DNA of 64,000 nt, from the NCBI RefSeq assembly GCF_017301615.1, contig NZ_CP059066.1, positions 1,781,001-1,845,000 on the forward strand, given 5' to 3'. The stretch comes from Koleobacter methoxysyntrophicus (GTDB lineage Bacteria > Bacillota > Thermosediminibacteria > Koleobacterales > Koleobacteraceae). Shown in pieces: positions 52,960 through 61,691 of the stretch. The first letter of the stretch is position 1. The number at the start of each line of letters is the position of its first letter. A model generated the notes under the pieces. That model did no database searches. It was not told where the DNA came from and saw nothing but the letters and a program-made list of their open reading frames with translations. The translations under genes were made by a program, and so were the position numbers.

Positions 52960-53217
52960 ATGAAAACAATACCTGTAACAAAGGTAAGAGAGAACATATA
53001 TAAAATAATTGAGCAAACAAGGAAGAACAGCGAACCAATCCAAATAACTTCCAGAAAAGGCAATGCAATTTTGATCTCTGAAGAAGACTGGAATGCAATT
53101 CAAGAAACACTGTATTTGCTGTCAATACCTAACTTAAAAGAAAGTATTATGGATGCAGATAAAACTCCATTAGATGAATGGAAGGATGAGGAAGACTTAG
53201 GATGGGATATAAGCTGA
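52960..53217 (+). CDS. Phd/YefM-family antitoxin
   Basis: 85 aa. MKTIPVTKVRENIYKIIEQT and EPIQITSRKGNAILISEEDW are the conserved Phd/YefM DNA-binding fold; the C-terminal acidic tail (DEWKDEEDLGWDIS) should wrap the toxin. ATG 52960 follows AGAGGTGAT. Its end overlaps the toxin start by 16 bases, the usual arrangement. Confidence 0.95.
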   Translation: MKTIPVTKVRENIYKIIEQTRKNSEPIQITSRKGNAILISEEDWNAIQETLYLLSIPNLKESIMDADKTPLDEWKDEEDLGWDIS

Positions 53218-53465
53218 AGTTTTCAAAGTATGCTTTAAAAGATGCAAAAAGGCTGGAAGAGTGCGGATTAGACAAAAAAGCAAAAGAAATTTTAAAAATA
53301 TTAAAAGAAAATCCTTATCAAAATCCCCCTCCTTATGAGAAATTAAAAGGAAATTTGCAGGGAAAATTTTCAAGAAGAATAAACATACAGCACAGAATAA
53401 TATACGAAGTTTTAGAAGAAGAAAAAATTGTAAAGATTTATAGAATGTGGACGCATTATGAATAA
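53202..53465 (+). CDS. Txe/YoeB-family mRNA-cleaving toxin
   Basis: 87 aa of the RelE fold. KLKFSKYALKDAKRLEECGL and YEKLKGNLQGKFSRRINIQH, ending YRMWTHYE. YoeB needs Glu46, Arg65, His83 and Tyr84: the Glu of PYEKLKG, Arg of QHRIIYE and terminal HY are all in place. Cuts mRNA at the ribosome when the antitoxin is lost. Intact. Confidence 0.95.
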   Translation: MGYKLKFSKYALKDAKRLEECGLDKKAKEILKILKENPYQNPPPYEKLKGNLQGKFSRRINIQHRIIYEVLEEEKIVKIYRMWTHYE

Positions 53466-53486
53466 AATCTAACAATGCAAGAACAG

Positions 53487-53509
53487 ACAGGCTCAAAGCC
53501 TGTTTTTTT
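53487..53509 (+). terminator. Terminator after the toxin gene
   Basis: ACAGGCT (53487-53493) pairs with AGCCTGT (53497-53503) around CAA, followed by seven T residues. Confidence 0.9.
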
Positions 53510-53810
53510 ATTGCGGCTCCTTGTCAATTAGTTGGGGTAGGTATTTATCTATGCTCTTTTGTCAAAGCTCTATATAATATCCTTCTCATGATTTAGTATA
53601 ATTACCTCTCCTTTACCCTGGGCTCATCTGCTCGGACTGACGGGCACAAAGTGCCCGCAAGTTGGATTTATTTTAAATTTATTATTAAATGTTGAAGGAT
53701 TTTGTTATCAATGGTCGAATATTTACTAAAAATTGAATTTTTTGCTATGGCTGAAATCCGAATTGGCTGTGATAAACTGCCGGAAGCCGTCTCGCCTGGA
53801 GGAACGGAGT
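53510..53810. other. Leader region of the pilus operon
   Basis: About 300 bases between the toxin terminator and pilB. It contains the second 30-bp repeat copy (53636-53665) and an AT-rich stretch after it. No c-di-GMP riboswitch core could be recognised, although such switches are common before pilus operons. The pilB ribosome binding site CTGGAGGAACGG is at its end. Confidence 0.5.
53636..53665 (+). repeat. 30-bp direct repeat, copy 2 (right of the toxin-antitoxin pair)
   Basis: Identical to 52848-52877 except one base (C for A after GTGCCCG). The hairpin CGGGCAC/GTGCCCG is preserved. Together the copies bracket the toxin-antitoxin module with its promoter and terminator. Confidence 0.9.
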
Positions 53811-55493
53811 ATGCCCAATTTAAAAAAGAGGCTGGGGAATGTCCTGGTAGAAGCAGGTTTTATTACCCCGAATGAACTGAACAAGGCCCTCATTGAACAG
53901 ATGAAAACGGGAAAACGCCTTGAGAAAATCCTTGTTGAGCTCGGGGTTATCGGGGAAAAGGACATTGTTGATGTGCTGGAATTTCAACTGGGTATTCCCC
54001 GGATTGACTTCAAGAAAGAACATATCGACCCCGAAACGGCGAAGATAGTGCCCGAGCACATTGCGAGGAGCCATTGTTTAATACCCGTGAAAAGACAGAA
54101 TGGAAAACTAGTAGTGGCTATGGCTAACCCTTTGAATGACACAGCTGCAGATGATATAAAAATGGCTGTAGGATTAGATGTAGAGCCCGTAATCGCAGGA
54201 GAAGCTGAAATAAATGAACAGATCGAAATCTATCATTTCAAAGGTTCGGCGGGAGGTTTGGAGGAAGGGCCTCATTTAGAGACGGTAGAGGCATTAAAGG
54301 AATCAGACGTTTCTGAAGGGGCGGAGGGCGTAGCGGACACACCTGCTGTTAGGCTTGTGGATTCTCTTATTGGGCACGGTATAAATGAAAATGCAAGCGA
54401 CATACATATAGAACCGGGTGAAAGGGATGTAATTGTCCTTTTCAGAATAGATGGGTTCCTACAGGAAATAATGAGCTATCCCTTAGACCTTCATAATGCT
54501 GTTGTTGCAAGGATAAAGATCCTTGCGGGAATGAACATAACCCAGAAAAGGCTGCCTCAAGATGGAAGGATCAAGATGCGGTTGAAAGAGATAAGGGTTG
54601 ACCTGAGGGTTTCAACCCTTCCTACTATTTACGGTGAAAGGGTAGCATTGAGGATACTAAATCAGAGCAGATTCCTGCTTGATATAAATGAGCTGGGCTT
54701 TTATCCTGATTCCCTTGAGGATTTAAAAAGCATAATCCAGCGACCTTACGGAATGATCCTTGTAACAGGCCCTACAGGAAGCGGAAAAACTACAACACTT
54801 TACTCTTTTTTAAAACTGCTAAACACACCTGAAAAGAATATCATAACCCTTGAAGACCCGGTTGAAGCTGTAATACCAGGGGTTAATCAGGTGCAGATAA
54901 ATCCAGGGACCGGTCTGACCTTTGCTAAAGGCCTGAGGGCAATATTGAGACAAGATCCGAACATAATAATGGTTGGTGAAATAAGGGACGCAGAAACCGC
55001 AGATATAGCTGTAAGGGCAGCCCTTACAGGCCATCTCGTTTTATCGACCCTTCATACTAACAACTCTGCCGGCGCTGTTACACGGCTTATCGATATGGGG
55101 GTAGAACCCTTTTTGGTAGCTTCTTCGGTGGTATGCGTAATAGCCCAGAGACTTGTAAGAAGGCTCTGTAAACACTGCAAACATTCCTACAAGCCTTCCG
55201 AGAGGGAACGATTTCTGCTGAATTGGAAATCAGATATAATGGCTCTGCATAAGGGACGAGGATGCCCCCAGTGCAGAGAAACAGGTTTTAAAGGCAGGAC
55301 TGTAGTCTACGAGATAATGAAGGTTACACAAAAACACAGGGAATTAATAAATGCCAAGGTTTCTACTGATGTCCTTATGACTGCAGCAAAGAAACAGGGG
55401 ATGGAAACCCTGAGGGAAAATGCACTGAAGAAGGTTATTCAAGGCATAACATCATTCGATGAGGCTGTAAGGGTTGCTTTTACCGAAGAGTGA
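53811..55493 (+). CDS. pilB: Type IV pilus extension ATPase PilB (GspE family)
   Basis: 560 aa from ATG 53811 (CTGGAGGAACGG upstream). N-terminal GSPII_E/MshEN domain (LGNVLVEAGFITPNELNKAL, later QLGIPRIDFK), which in relatives can bind c-di-GMP. ATPase core: GPTGSGKTTTLYSFL (Walker A), ASDIHIEP Asp box, IIMVGEIRDAETADIAVRAA (Walker B) and His box LVLSTLHTN. C-terminal zinc cysteines CKHCKH ... CPQC are complete. Powers pilus assembly. First gene of a 9-kb operon. Confidence 0.96.
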   Translation: MPNLKKRLGNVLVEAGFITPNELNKALIEQMKTGKRLEKILVELGVIGEKDIVDVLEFQLGIPRIDFKKEHIDPETAKIVPEHIARSHCLIPVKRQNGKLVVAMANPLNDTAADDIKMAVGLDVEPVIAGEAEINEQIEIYHFKGSAGGLEEGPHLETVEALKESDVSEGAEGVADTPAVRLVDSLIGHGINENASDIHIEPGERDVIVLFRIDGFLQEIMSYPLDLHNAVVARIKILAGMNITQKRLPQDGRIKMRLKEIRVDLRVSTLPTIYGERVALRILNQSRFLLDINELGFYPDSLEDLKSIIQRPYGMILVTGPTGSGKTTTLYSFLKLLNTPEKNIITLEDPVEAVIPGVNQVQINPGTGLTFAKGLRAILRQDPNIIMVGEIRDAETADIAVRAALTGHLVLSTLHTNNSAGAVTRLIDMGVEPFLVASSVVCVIAQRLVRRLCKHCKHSYKPSERERFLLNWKSDIMALHKGRGCPQCRETGFKGRTVVYEIMKVTQKHRELINAKVSTDVLMTAAKKQGMETLRENALKKVIQGITSFDEAVRVAFTEE

Positions 55494-55511
55494 GGACGAG
55501 GGGGGGAATGA

Positions 55512-56723
55512 GTGGCTGCTTATCGCTATAAAGGGATAAACAGTTTCGGAAAGGGTATTACAGGTGTAACAGAAGCTCTCGATGAAAAAAACGTTGCCGA
55601 TATGCTGAAGGCAAGGGGTTATTATCCCGTCCTGATCAGGCCTGTAAATGATGCACATATAATTAGGCGGATGAGAGACAGGATGCACAGAATAAGGGCA
55701 GGGGATTTAGGGGCTTTTTCCCGACAGCTGGCATCTCTCCTTGAAGCAGGTATTCCCATAATAGATTCGTTTTATATTCTATCAGGTCAGCAGGAACACC
55801 CTAAATTTAAAAGGGTTCTGAATGAAATTATAGGTGACTTAAAAAAGGGCTTCGGGATAACAAGGGCTGTTGCTAAACATAAAGGAATTTTTCCCGAACT
55901 CTTTATAAATATGGTGGAAGCAGGAGAAGTCAGCGGAAACCTGAATGATATCCTCTTAAAGCTTGCCGAGCATTATGAAAGGGAAGATGCCCTGGAGAAT
56001 AAGCTGAAATCTGCCATAGCCTATCCTACACTTTTAAGCGCTGTGACCTTTGGGGTTTTAGTATTTCTGGTGACAGTTGTCATACCAATTTTTGCCGATC
56101 TTTATGAAAGCATGGGGGCTCCCCTTCCCCTTCCCACAAGGTTAATATTGGATGCAGGGAGCTTTCTTGCAAAATTTTGGGCGGTCGCAATCCTGATGAT
56201 GGGTGGGACAGCTTTAGCTTTATGGAATATCTTCCGTGGGGAAAAAGGAAGGTATACATGGGACAGATGGCTGCTGAAATTGCCAGTAGTGGGGGAACTC
56301 CAGCGCAGGCTTATGTTTTCCCGGTTCAGCCGTACCATGTCTATTCTTCTCTGCAGCGGGGTTAATATCCTTGAGGCATTTAATACTGCCAACAAGACCG
56401 TTAATAACTCAATTTTGTTCAAGGAACTGAACAAAATTGCTGAAAACGTTCGGAACGGAAACAGGATTTGCGATGCTTTAATGGATAATAGATTTTTTCC
56501 TCCTGTTTTTAAACAGATGGTTTCCATAGGAGAAGAGGTAGGGAATCTAGAAATGATGCTTGCAAGGGCTGCCGATTTCTACGACAGAGAAGCGAACGCC
56601 TTGCTATCCCGGATTTCGGGTCTCATCGAACCGGTTATAATAACCGTAATCGGGGTCATAATAGGGTTCATAGTGATAACCGCAGTCCTGCCTATGTTTG
56701 ATATATTCAATATGTTTGTTTAA
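55512..56723 (+). CDS. pilC: Type IV pilus inner-membrane platform protein PilC (GspF family)
   Basis: 403 aa from GTG 55512. Two GspF repeats, each with FSRQLASLLEAGIPIIDSFY- or FSRTMSILLCSGVNILEAFN-type starts, and three membrane segments (SAVTFGVLVFLVTVVIPIFA, FWAVAILMMGGTALALW and a terminal VIITVIGVIIGFIVITAVLP). Contains FINMVEAGEVSGNL, the platform signature. Works with PilB. Confidence 0.96.
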   Translation: MAAYRYKGINSFGKGITGVTEALDEKNVADMLKARGYYPVLIRPVNDAHIIRRMRDRMHRIRAGDLGAFSRQLASLLEAGIPIIDSFYILSGQQEHPKFKRVLNEIIGDLKKGFGITRAVAKHKGIFPELFINMVEAGEVSGNLNDILLKLAEHYEREDALENKLKSAIAYPTLLSAVTFGVLVFLVTVVIPIFADLYESMGAPLPLPTRLILDAGSFLAKFWAVAILMMGGTALALWNIFRGEKGRYTWDRWLLKLPVVGELQRRLMFSRFSRTMSILLCSGVNILEAFNTANKTVNNSILFKELNKIAENVRNGNRICDALMDNRFFPPVFKQMVSIGEEVGNLEMMLARAADFYDREANALLSRISGLIEPVIITVIGVIIGFIVITAVLPMFDIFNMFV

Positions 56724-56856
56724 GGAAAGCCGGCGGGGATGTGGTTGGACACCCCGGTTGCACCCTGATGGGATTTTCAACATGGTTTCATTGGAAGCAC
56801 GAAGCTCGCCAATTCATTGGCGATGTAGTTCACAAGGAAAGGCGGTTTGCAAGAAG

Positions 56857-57168
56857 ATGAGTGAATTGGACAATAAAAACCGAAGAGGGTTTACATTGAT
56901 AGAATTAATAATAGTCATTGCGATTTTAGGGGTGCTTGCCACCCTCGTAATACCAAGGGTAATAGGGGTAAAAGAGGGGGCTGAAACCACGGCGAGTGAC
57001 ACCAATAAAATCATCATTGAAAATGCCCTTGAGCGGTATTATGCTAAAGAGGGGGAATATCCCGAAGAATTAAAGAAACTGGAGGAAGATGGCTACATAA
57101 AGCAGGTCCCGGATGATTTAGCAAAGAGCTATAAGCGCACAGATAAAGACAAATATGAGTGGCAATGA
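56857..57168 (+). CDS. Major-pilin-like type IV prepilin (GspG type)
   Basis: 103 aa. The true start is ATG 56857: a short charged leader MSELDNKNRRG precedes the class III cleavage site RRG|FTLIELIIVIAILGVLAT with Glu5. The rest is a short globular domain (ETTASDTNKIIIENALERYY, AKEGEYPEELKKLEEDGYIK) like GspG minor/major pilins. A longer open frame upstream to 56698 overlaps pilC and is not coding. Confidence 0.93.
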   Translation: MSELDNKNRRGFTLIELIIVIAILGVLATLVIPRVIGVKEGAETTASDTNKIIIENALERYYAKEGEYPEELKKLEEDGYIKQVPDDLAKSYKRTDKDKYEWQ

Positions 57169-57231
57169 AATATCCAATCTGTTTAAAACAGCCGAATTCA
57201 CTGGGTTTTAATCTGCATGGAGGCCTGATAT

Positions 57232-57978
57232 ATGACCCTTATACTGCTTTTCGTTTTGGGAACCGTAATAGGCAGCTTTATAAATGTATGCATATACAGA
57301 ATCCCCAGGAATAAGTCAGTCGTATCCATGCCTTCTTTTTGCCCTGAATGCGGTAAACGGCTTAAACCTTATGAATTGATTCCCATTATCAGTTATATTA
57401 TCCAGGGAGGAAAATGCAGGGGGTGCGGAAAGACTATATCTGTAAGGTATCCGTTGGTTGAACTCTCGTGTGGAGCGCTTCCATTTTTGCTCCTTTTAAA
57501 GTTCCCGCCGGGGGCTAATTTCTTTATTATTACAGCCCTTCTATACCTTATGGTTGTGGTAACTTTTATAGATATGGAGTTTATGATTATTCCCGATTCT
57601 TTAATCCTAGTCGGGCTGCTCTTAGGAGGATTATATACTATATTTGTATGGCGGTCCCCTATCCAGCCCCTTTTAGGGATGGTGACAGGAAGCGGTCTTT
57701 TGTTTTCGATTGCTATTCTCTGGAAGGGAGGAATGGGGGAAGGGGATGTGAAGTATATGGGGGTTTTAGGTATTTATCTTGGTTTTAAGCTGACCATCCT
57801 CAGCCTGTTTTTATCTTTTTTATTGGGGGCTGTTATAGGGATCGTATTAATCCTATCAGGCAAAAAGGGGAGGAGGGATATGATTCCCTTTGGGCCTTTT
57901 TTGTCAGCAGCAGCATTTATATCCATATTATGGGGTGAGGGGATTTCAAATTGGTACCTGGACTTTTTAGTGATGTAA
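57232..57978 (+). CDS. pilD: Prepilin peptidase PilD (A24 family)
   Basis: 248-aa membrane aspartyl protease and N-methylase. N-terminal zinc cysteines CPECGKRLKPYELIP and GKCRGCGKTISVRYPLVE are present. Catalytic aspartates occur in VTFIDMEFMIIPDSL and GMGEGDVKYMG (GxGD). Six or more helices. Cleaves the five prepilins of this operon. Confidence 0.95.
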   Translation: MTLILLFVLGTVIGSFINVCIYRIPRNKSVVSMPSFCPECGKRLKPYELIPIISYIIQGGKCRGCGKTISVRYPLVELSCGALPFLLLLKFPPGANFFIITALLYLMVVVTFIDMEFMIIPDSLILVGLLLGGLYTIFVWRSPIQPLLGMVTGSGLLFSIAILWKGGMGEGDVKYMGVLGIYLGFKLTILSLFLSFLLGAVIGIVLILSGKKGRRDMIPFGPFLSAAAFISILWGEGISNWYLDFLVM

Positions 57979-57995
57979 AAAGCTATGGGAGCAAT

Positions 57996-58448
57996 ATGAA
58001 AACCCAACCGGGTTTTACCCTGATAGAGCTGGTATTAACTATATGCATATTGGGGTTCCTTGTTTCTATTGTTATCCCTAACTTTAAAGGAACCCTTGAA
58101 GATTATCGACTGAGAAATGCGGCGATGGAAATTGCTTCAGAAATTCGTCTCATCCAGCAGAGGGCCATTTCAGAAGGGGATATTTTTAAAATCATATTTG
58201 ATTTGAACAATAGAGACCGCTATCACGTTGCCCGGGGAACCAGGATTCTAAAAACTGCATACCTACCTGACGGAGTTATCCTGGAAGGAACCAGCCTGGG
58301 CGGCGGACATCAGATGGTCTTTACCGAATCGGGGGCTCCGATCCCTGCAGGGAGCATTACTCTCAAGAACAAAAGAGGGGAAAGGCGATATGTCATTGTG
58401 GCTGTGGCAACAGGAAGGGTAAGAATAAGTAAAAACCCACCTGATTAG
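57996..58448 (+). CDS. Minor prepilin, GspH/FimT-like
   Basis: 150 aa from ATG 57996. Leader MKTQPG then FTLIELVLTICILGFLVSIV with Glu5. The body (DYRLRNAAMEIASEIRLIQQ, AISEGDIFKIIFDLNNRDRY, then KNKRGERRYVIVAVATGRVR) is the pseudopilin GspH fold. The GGGAGCAAT upstream supports this start. Confidence 0.93.
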   Translation: MKTQPGFTLIELVLTICILGFLVSIVIPNFKGTLEDYRLRNAAMEIASEIRLIQQRAISEGDIFKIIFDLNNRDRYHVARGTRILKTAYLPDGVILEGTSLGGGHQMVFTESGAPIPAGSITLKNKRGERRYVIVAVATGRVRISKNPPD

Positions 58449-58472
58449 GGGAAAATTGAAGGGTGATTTCGG

Positions 58473-58838
58473 ATGAAATTTCCCGACTGGAAAAACGGTT
58501 TTACCCTGGTAGAAATAATTGTATGTGTAGCCCTTTTGGGGATTATTGCAGCACCCTTACTGGGCCTCCTTTCATATACCCTCGGTTCTTTATCCTATGC
58601 AAGGGAAGAGACCACTGCCGTTAACCTGGCCAGGGAGTTGATGGAAGATATTAAAGGGAAGCCCTTCAGCACCATTATTAACTATGACAATTATAGGGAA
58701 GATCCGGTTCATGGTTTTTCAGATTTTTCCAGGAAAGTTAATATAAGGGAGTTGAAAGCCGACCTGCTGGAGATAACAATAACGGTGTCATGGAAACAGC
58801 ATAAGGTTGAACTGGTATCCTTAAGGGGTAATTTATGA
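58473..58838 (+). CDS. Minor prepilin, GspI/PilV-like
   Basis: 121 aa. Leader MKFPDWKNG then FTLVEIIVCVALLGIIAAPL. Short body with AVNLARELMEDIKGKPFSTI, a common pattern in PilV/GspI minor pilins. Overlaps the next gene by 4 bases. Confidence 0.92.
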   Translation: MKFPDWKNGFTLVEIIVCVALLGIIAAPLLGLLSYTLGSLSYAREETTAVNLARELMEDIKGKPFSTIINYDNYREDPVHGFSDFSRKVNIRELKADLLEITITVSWKQHKVELVSLRGNL

Positions 58839-59347
58839 TGACGGCAAACGGGACAAGATGTAATCGTGGAAATAATAGGAGATGCGTGTTAACGGGCTTT
58901 TCTTTTAAAACGGGACAGAAAGGTGTCACCCTGATTGAACTGGTGCTGACAGTAGGCTTGATGTCCCTGATTACAGCCCTCCTATTTTTCGTGTATTCAG
59001 CAGGTGTCAAAACGTGGGAATTAGGGGATGCTCAATCGGAAATGGTACAAAATGCACGGATAGCAATGGAACGGCTCATCTCGGCAATAAGAAAGGGAAG
59101 GTACGTTGAAGTAGTATCACCCAGTGAGATAAAGATTACTATGCCATTTGGGGATGAGATAACCTATTATCTTCTAGGAGATCAGCTTATAAGAAAAAGG
59201 GCCGGGGGTGCAAACCCCGTAGCCGGTAAGATTACGGAGCTGAAATTTTCCCGGGACGAAAGCGGACTGATTCAGGTATATCTTAAAGTAGAAAACCGGG
59301 GGACTTCAGCCGTTCTAAGGTCAAAAGCAAAACCCAGAGGATTGTGA
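58835..59347 (+). CDS. Minor prepilin, GspJ/PilW-like
   Basis: 170 aa. Unusually long basic leader of about 30 residues (TRCNRGNNRRC ... KTGQKG) before VTLIELVLTVGLMSLITALL; the cleavage site is G|VTLIE with Glu5. Body has MVQNARIAMERLISAIRKGR, as in GspJ/PilW. The long leader may mean a later start, for example in the region after FKTGQKG, but none has a ribosome binding site. Confidence 0.9.
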   Translation: MMTANGTRCNRGNNRRCVLTGFSFKTGQKGVTLIELVLTVGLMSLITALLFFVYSAGVKTWELGDAQSEMVQNARIAMERLISAIRKGRYVEVVSPSEIKITMPFGDEITYYLLGDQLIRKRAGGANPVAGKITELKFSRDESGLIQVYLKVENRGTSAVLRSKAKPRGL

Positions 59348-59365
59348 TAGCCGGTGGAGGAAAAT

Positions 59366-60439
59366 ATGAAAACCTTAAAAAATGAAGAAGGTTCTGTCCT
59401 GCTGATTCTCGTTTTTATTGTTGTAATAATTTCCCTTTTAGGATTAACGGCGGCAGCCCTTTCCGTAAACGAGCTGAAAATGGTTTCTGCCCAGAGGGAT
59501 GCGGTGAAAGCATTATATGCATCAGAAGGAGGCATCGAAAGGGCCCTAGTAGATTTGAAACAACACCCTTTCCTGTGGGACAGCTACTGGCAGGGAGTTG
59601 CTGGAAAGGAACAATCTCTGGGAGATGGGGCGTACATTTTAGAATTGAATTCATTAGGAAGCGGCTTAATTGAAGTCATCTCTACCGGGAGAGTAAGAAA
59701 GGCGAAAAAGATTATAAAGGCTGTCGTTCGGGTATCTACCGTAAATCCGGTTTTTGAATACGCCCTTTTCTGTGATAATTCCTTTACCGCAGAAGGTTTT
59801 TTCTCGGCAGAGGGGAACATTCACATTAACGGTTCTGTAGATGCGGAAGGTCATAGAGGCGTTATAAGAGGTGATCTGCATTATACGGGAGAGCTGATGC
59901 ATGGGGATGATTTAAATATAACCGGTGGGGTTTTTACTTCAGAAAAAATTGTATTACCGGTTCCTGATAAAACCTTTTATCGGGAAATGGCCTTAAATGA
60001 AGGGGAATTAATTGAAGGCAGTATCTTCTGGGAACAGGGGAAGACGATAAACGGATTTGTATATATAACAGGCAGCCTTAAAGCAAGCCGGTTTATTTCG
60101 GGAAGCGGGGTGATTTTTGCCGAGGGAGACATTGAATTAACAGGTGATGTCCTCGGAAGCGATAACAGCCCCATAGTCATAATAGCAGAAGGGAATATTG
60201 AGATAAAGGGTGAGCATGATATAACGGGAATCGTATATTCCCGTTCAAAGTTTTCTGTTTCTTCGAAAACTTCTGTTAGGGGCAGTCTTGTTATGAGAGA
60301 GCATGAAAGGAATGAAGAATTGCAGTTTACAGTACTCCATAGGGGAGAGATGGTCCAGAAGGCAGCAGCCTATTTGCCCGGTTCAGGGGAAACAAGGGTT
60401 ATCCTGCTTTCATGGGAGGAAATGGGCGGTTTTTATTAG
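59366..60439 (+). CDS. PilX/GspK-like pilus protein with a beta-rich repeat domain
   Basis: 357 aa from ATG 59366 (GGTGGAGGAAAAT upstream). N-terminus EEGSVLLILVFIVVIISLLG is a PilX-type segment without the Glu5 consensus of normal pilins. SAQRDAVKALYASEGGIERA is typical of PilX/GspK. From about residue 140 it has parallel-beta-like repeats of small and polar residues (GNIHINGSVDAEGHRGVIRG, GVIFAEGDIELTGDVLGSDN, IIAEGNIEIKGEHDITGIVY), like polymer-forming or adhesin-type beta helices. Possibly the pilus-tip adhesin. Confidence 0.8.
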   Translation: MKTLKNEEGSVLLILVFIVVIISLLGLTAAALSVNELKMVSAQRDAVKALYASEGGIERALVDLKQHPFLWDSYWQGVAGKEQSLGDGAYILELNSLGSGLIEVISTGRVRKAKKIIKAVVRVSTVNPVFEYALFCDNSFTAEGFFSAEGNIHINGSVDAEGHRGVIRGDLHYTGELMHGDDLNITGGVFTSEKIVLPVPDKTFYREMALNEGELIEGSIFWEQGKTINGFVYITGSLKASRFISGSGVIFAEGDIELTGDVLGSDNSPIVIIAEGNIEIKGEHDITGIVYSRSKFSVSSKTSVRGSLVMREHERNEELQFTVLHRGEMVQKAAAYLPGSGETRVILLSWEEMGGFY

Positions 60440-60458
60440 GAAGAGGAGGTATGCATTA

Positions 60459-60734
60459 ATGGAACTTAAAAATTATATGGAAGACCTGGTGCTTATGAAA
60501 ATCGATGAAGTCCTAAAAGACCAGAAGGTGTGCAGATGTGAAAGGTGCAGAATGGATATTGCTGCAATAGCCTTAAACAACCTGCCGCCGAAATATTATG
60601 TAACCCGCAGGGGTGAAGTATATTCAAGGGCTACTTCATTTAATGTACAGTTTGAAGCCGATGTGGTTGCCGCTATTCTTAAAGCAGTAAAGCAGGTTTC
60701 CGGCAGACCCCATCACGACCGAATAGATGACTAG
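60459..60734 (+). CDS. ComFB-domain protein within the pilus operon
   Basis: 91 aa. MELKNYMEDLVLMKIDEVLK, CRCERCRMDIAAIALNNLPP and VQFEADVVAAILKAVKQVSG match the late competence protein ComFB family. The cysteines of VCRCERC may bind a metal. Recent work ties some ComFB-domain proteins to c-di-GMP sensing for pili and motility in cyanobacteria; that would fit its place here, but is inference. AGAGGAGGT before ATG 60459. Confidence 0.9.
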   Translation: MELKNYMEDLVLMKIDEVLKDQKVCRCERCRMDIAAIALNNLPPKYYVTRRGEVYSRATSFNVQFEADVVAAILKAVKQVSGRPHHDRIDD

Positions 60735-60758
60735 CAGTATATATTGGGGGTTTTAAAA

Positions 60759-61691
60759 GTGTGGTGGAGGTCTTCGATAGGTCTGGACATAGATATAAAG
60801 TATATTAAGGCCCTTCAGCTGGAACGGAAGAAAGGAAAGAATTTTGTAAGATATGGGATTACACCAACACCGCCCGGTGCAATAATAGAGGGAAAGGCAT
60901 GTAACATAGCACTGCTGTCAGAGGCCATTAAGAATTTAATAAAGGATAATAAATTTAAGGGTAAAAAGGTTATTGCATCTCTTCCCGACAATGCCGTTAC
61001 ATTAAGGTATATTTACCTCCCTGTGATGACGGAAAAGGAACTGGCAGAAGCCGTAAAATGGGAATCAATGGATTATTTTCCGGAATCTAAAGGAAATATA
61101 TCCCTGGATTATAAGGTACTTGAATTCATCCAGAGGGGATACGTCTCCAACGTAGAACGGGAGATGAGGGTTCTTTTGGCTGCTGTAGAAGAGGATTTAG
61201 TAATGGGATATATTGAAGCATTACAGAATTCGGGGCTTTACCCCGTTGCCATTGAACCATCTCCCGTCAGCATATGGCGAGGTACGGGACGGTATCTAAA
61301 AAAGCCGACAGCTGTCATAGATATGGAGGGCGGAATAGTAAATGTTACCCTCATAAAAGAAGGCTTCCTTCACTCCAGCAGGCTGATTCCCGGAATATTT
61401 AGCGGTATGGACGACATAGGCTATATAACCCGGGAAATCGGCAGGTTTCTCGATTTCTACAGGTCCCAAAATAGAGGTAGGGGAATTGAAGACATAGTGC
61501 TGGCAGGAGAAGCTTCCTGTTTACCGGCTTTTTCCCATGCCGTTACGGAATTGACGGGGTTAAAGGTCCTTGATCCAGATATTCTAAGGGATTTTAATAC
61601 TGCAGAGGGAAATCCCGGGGATTTTAAGACCGATCGTTCTTTTTTATTTACGACCTTCGGCCTTTCCCTTAGAAGGAGGGGGTCTTCCTGA
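60759..61691 (+). CDS. pilM: Type IV pilus assembly protein PilM
   Basis: 310-aa actin-like cytoplasmic protein. SIGLDIDIKYIKALQLERKK, IASLPDNAVTLRYIYLPVMT, and EAVKWESMDYFPESKG are PilM signatures; AVIDMEGGIVNVTLIKEGFL is the second phosphate-binding loop. GTG 60759 is favoured since GGGGG lies 8 bases before it. It binds the N-terminus of PilN. Confidence 0.93.
   Translation: MWWRSSIGLDIDIKYIKALQLERKKGKNFVRYGITPTPPGAIIEGKACNIALLSEAIKNLIKDNKFKGKKVIASLPDNAVTLRYIYLPVMTEKELAEAVKWESMDYFPESKGNISLDYKVLEFIQRGYVSNVEREMRVLLAAVEEDLVMGYIEALQNSGLYPVAIEPSPVSIWRGTGRYLKKPTAVIDMEGGIVNVTLIKEGFLHSSRLIPGIFSGMDDIGYITREIGRFLDFYRSQNRGRGIEDIVLAGEASCLPAFSHAVTELTGLKVLDPDILRDFNTAEGNPGDFKTDRSFLFTTFGLSLRRRGSS

Noticed and set aside
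53510-53810. Possible c-di-GMP riboswitch before pilB
   Set aside because: Looked for the GEMM core and its GNRA/receptor pieces; the sequence does not fit.
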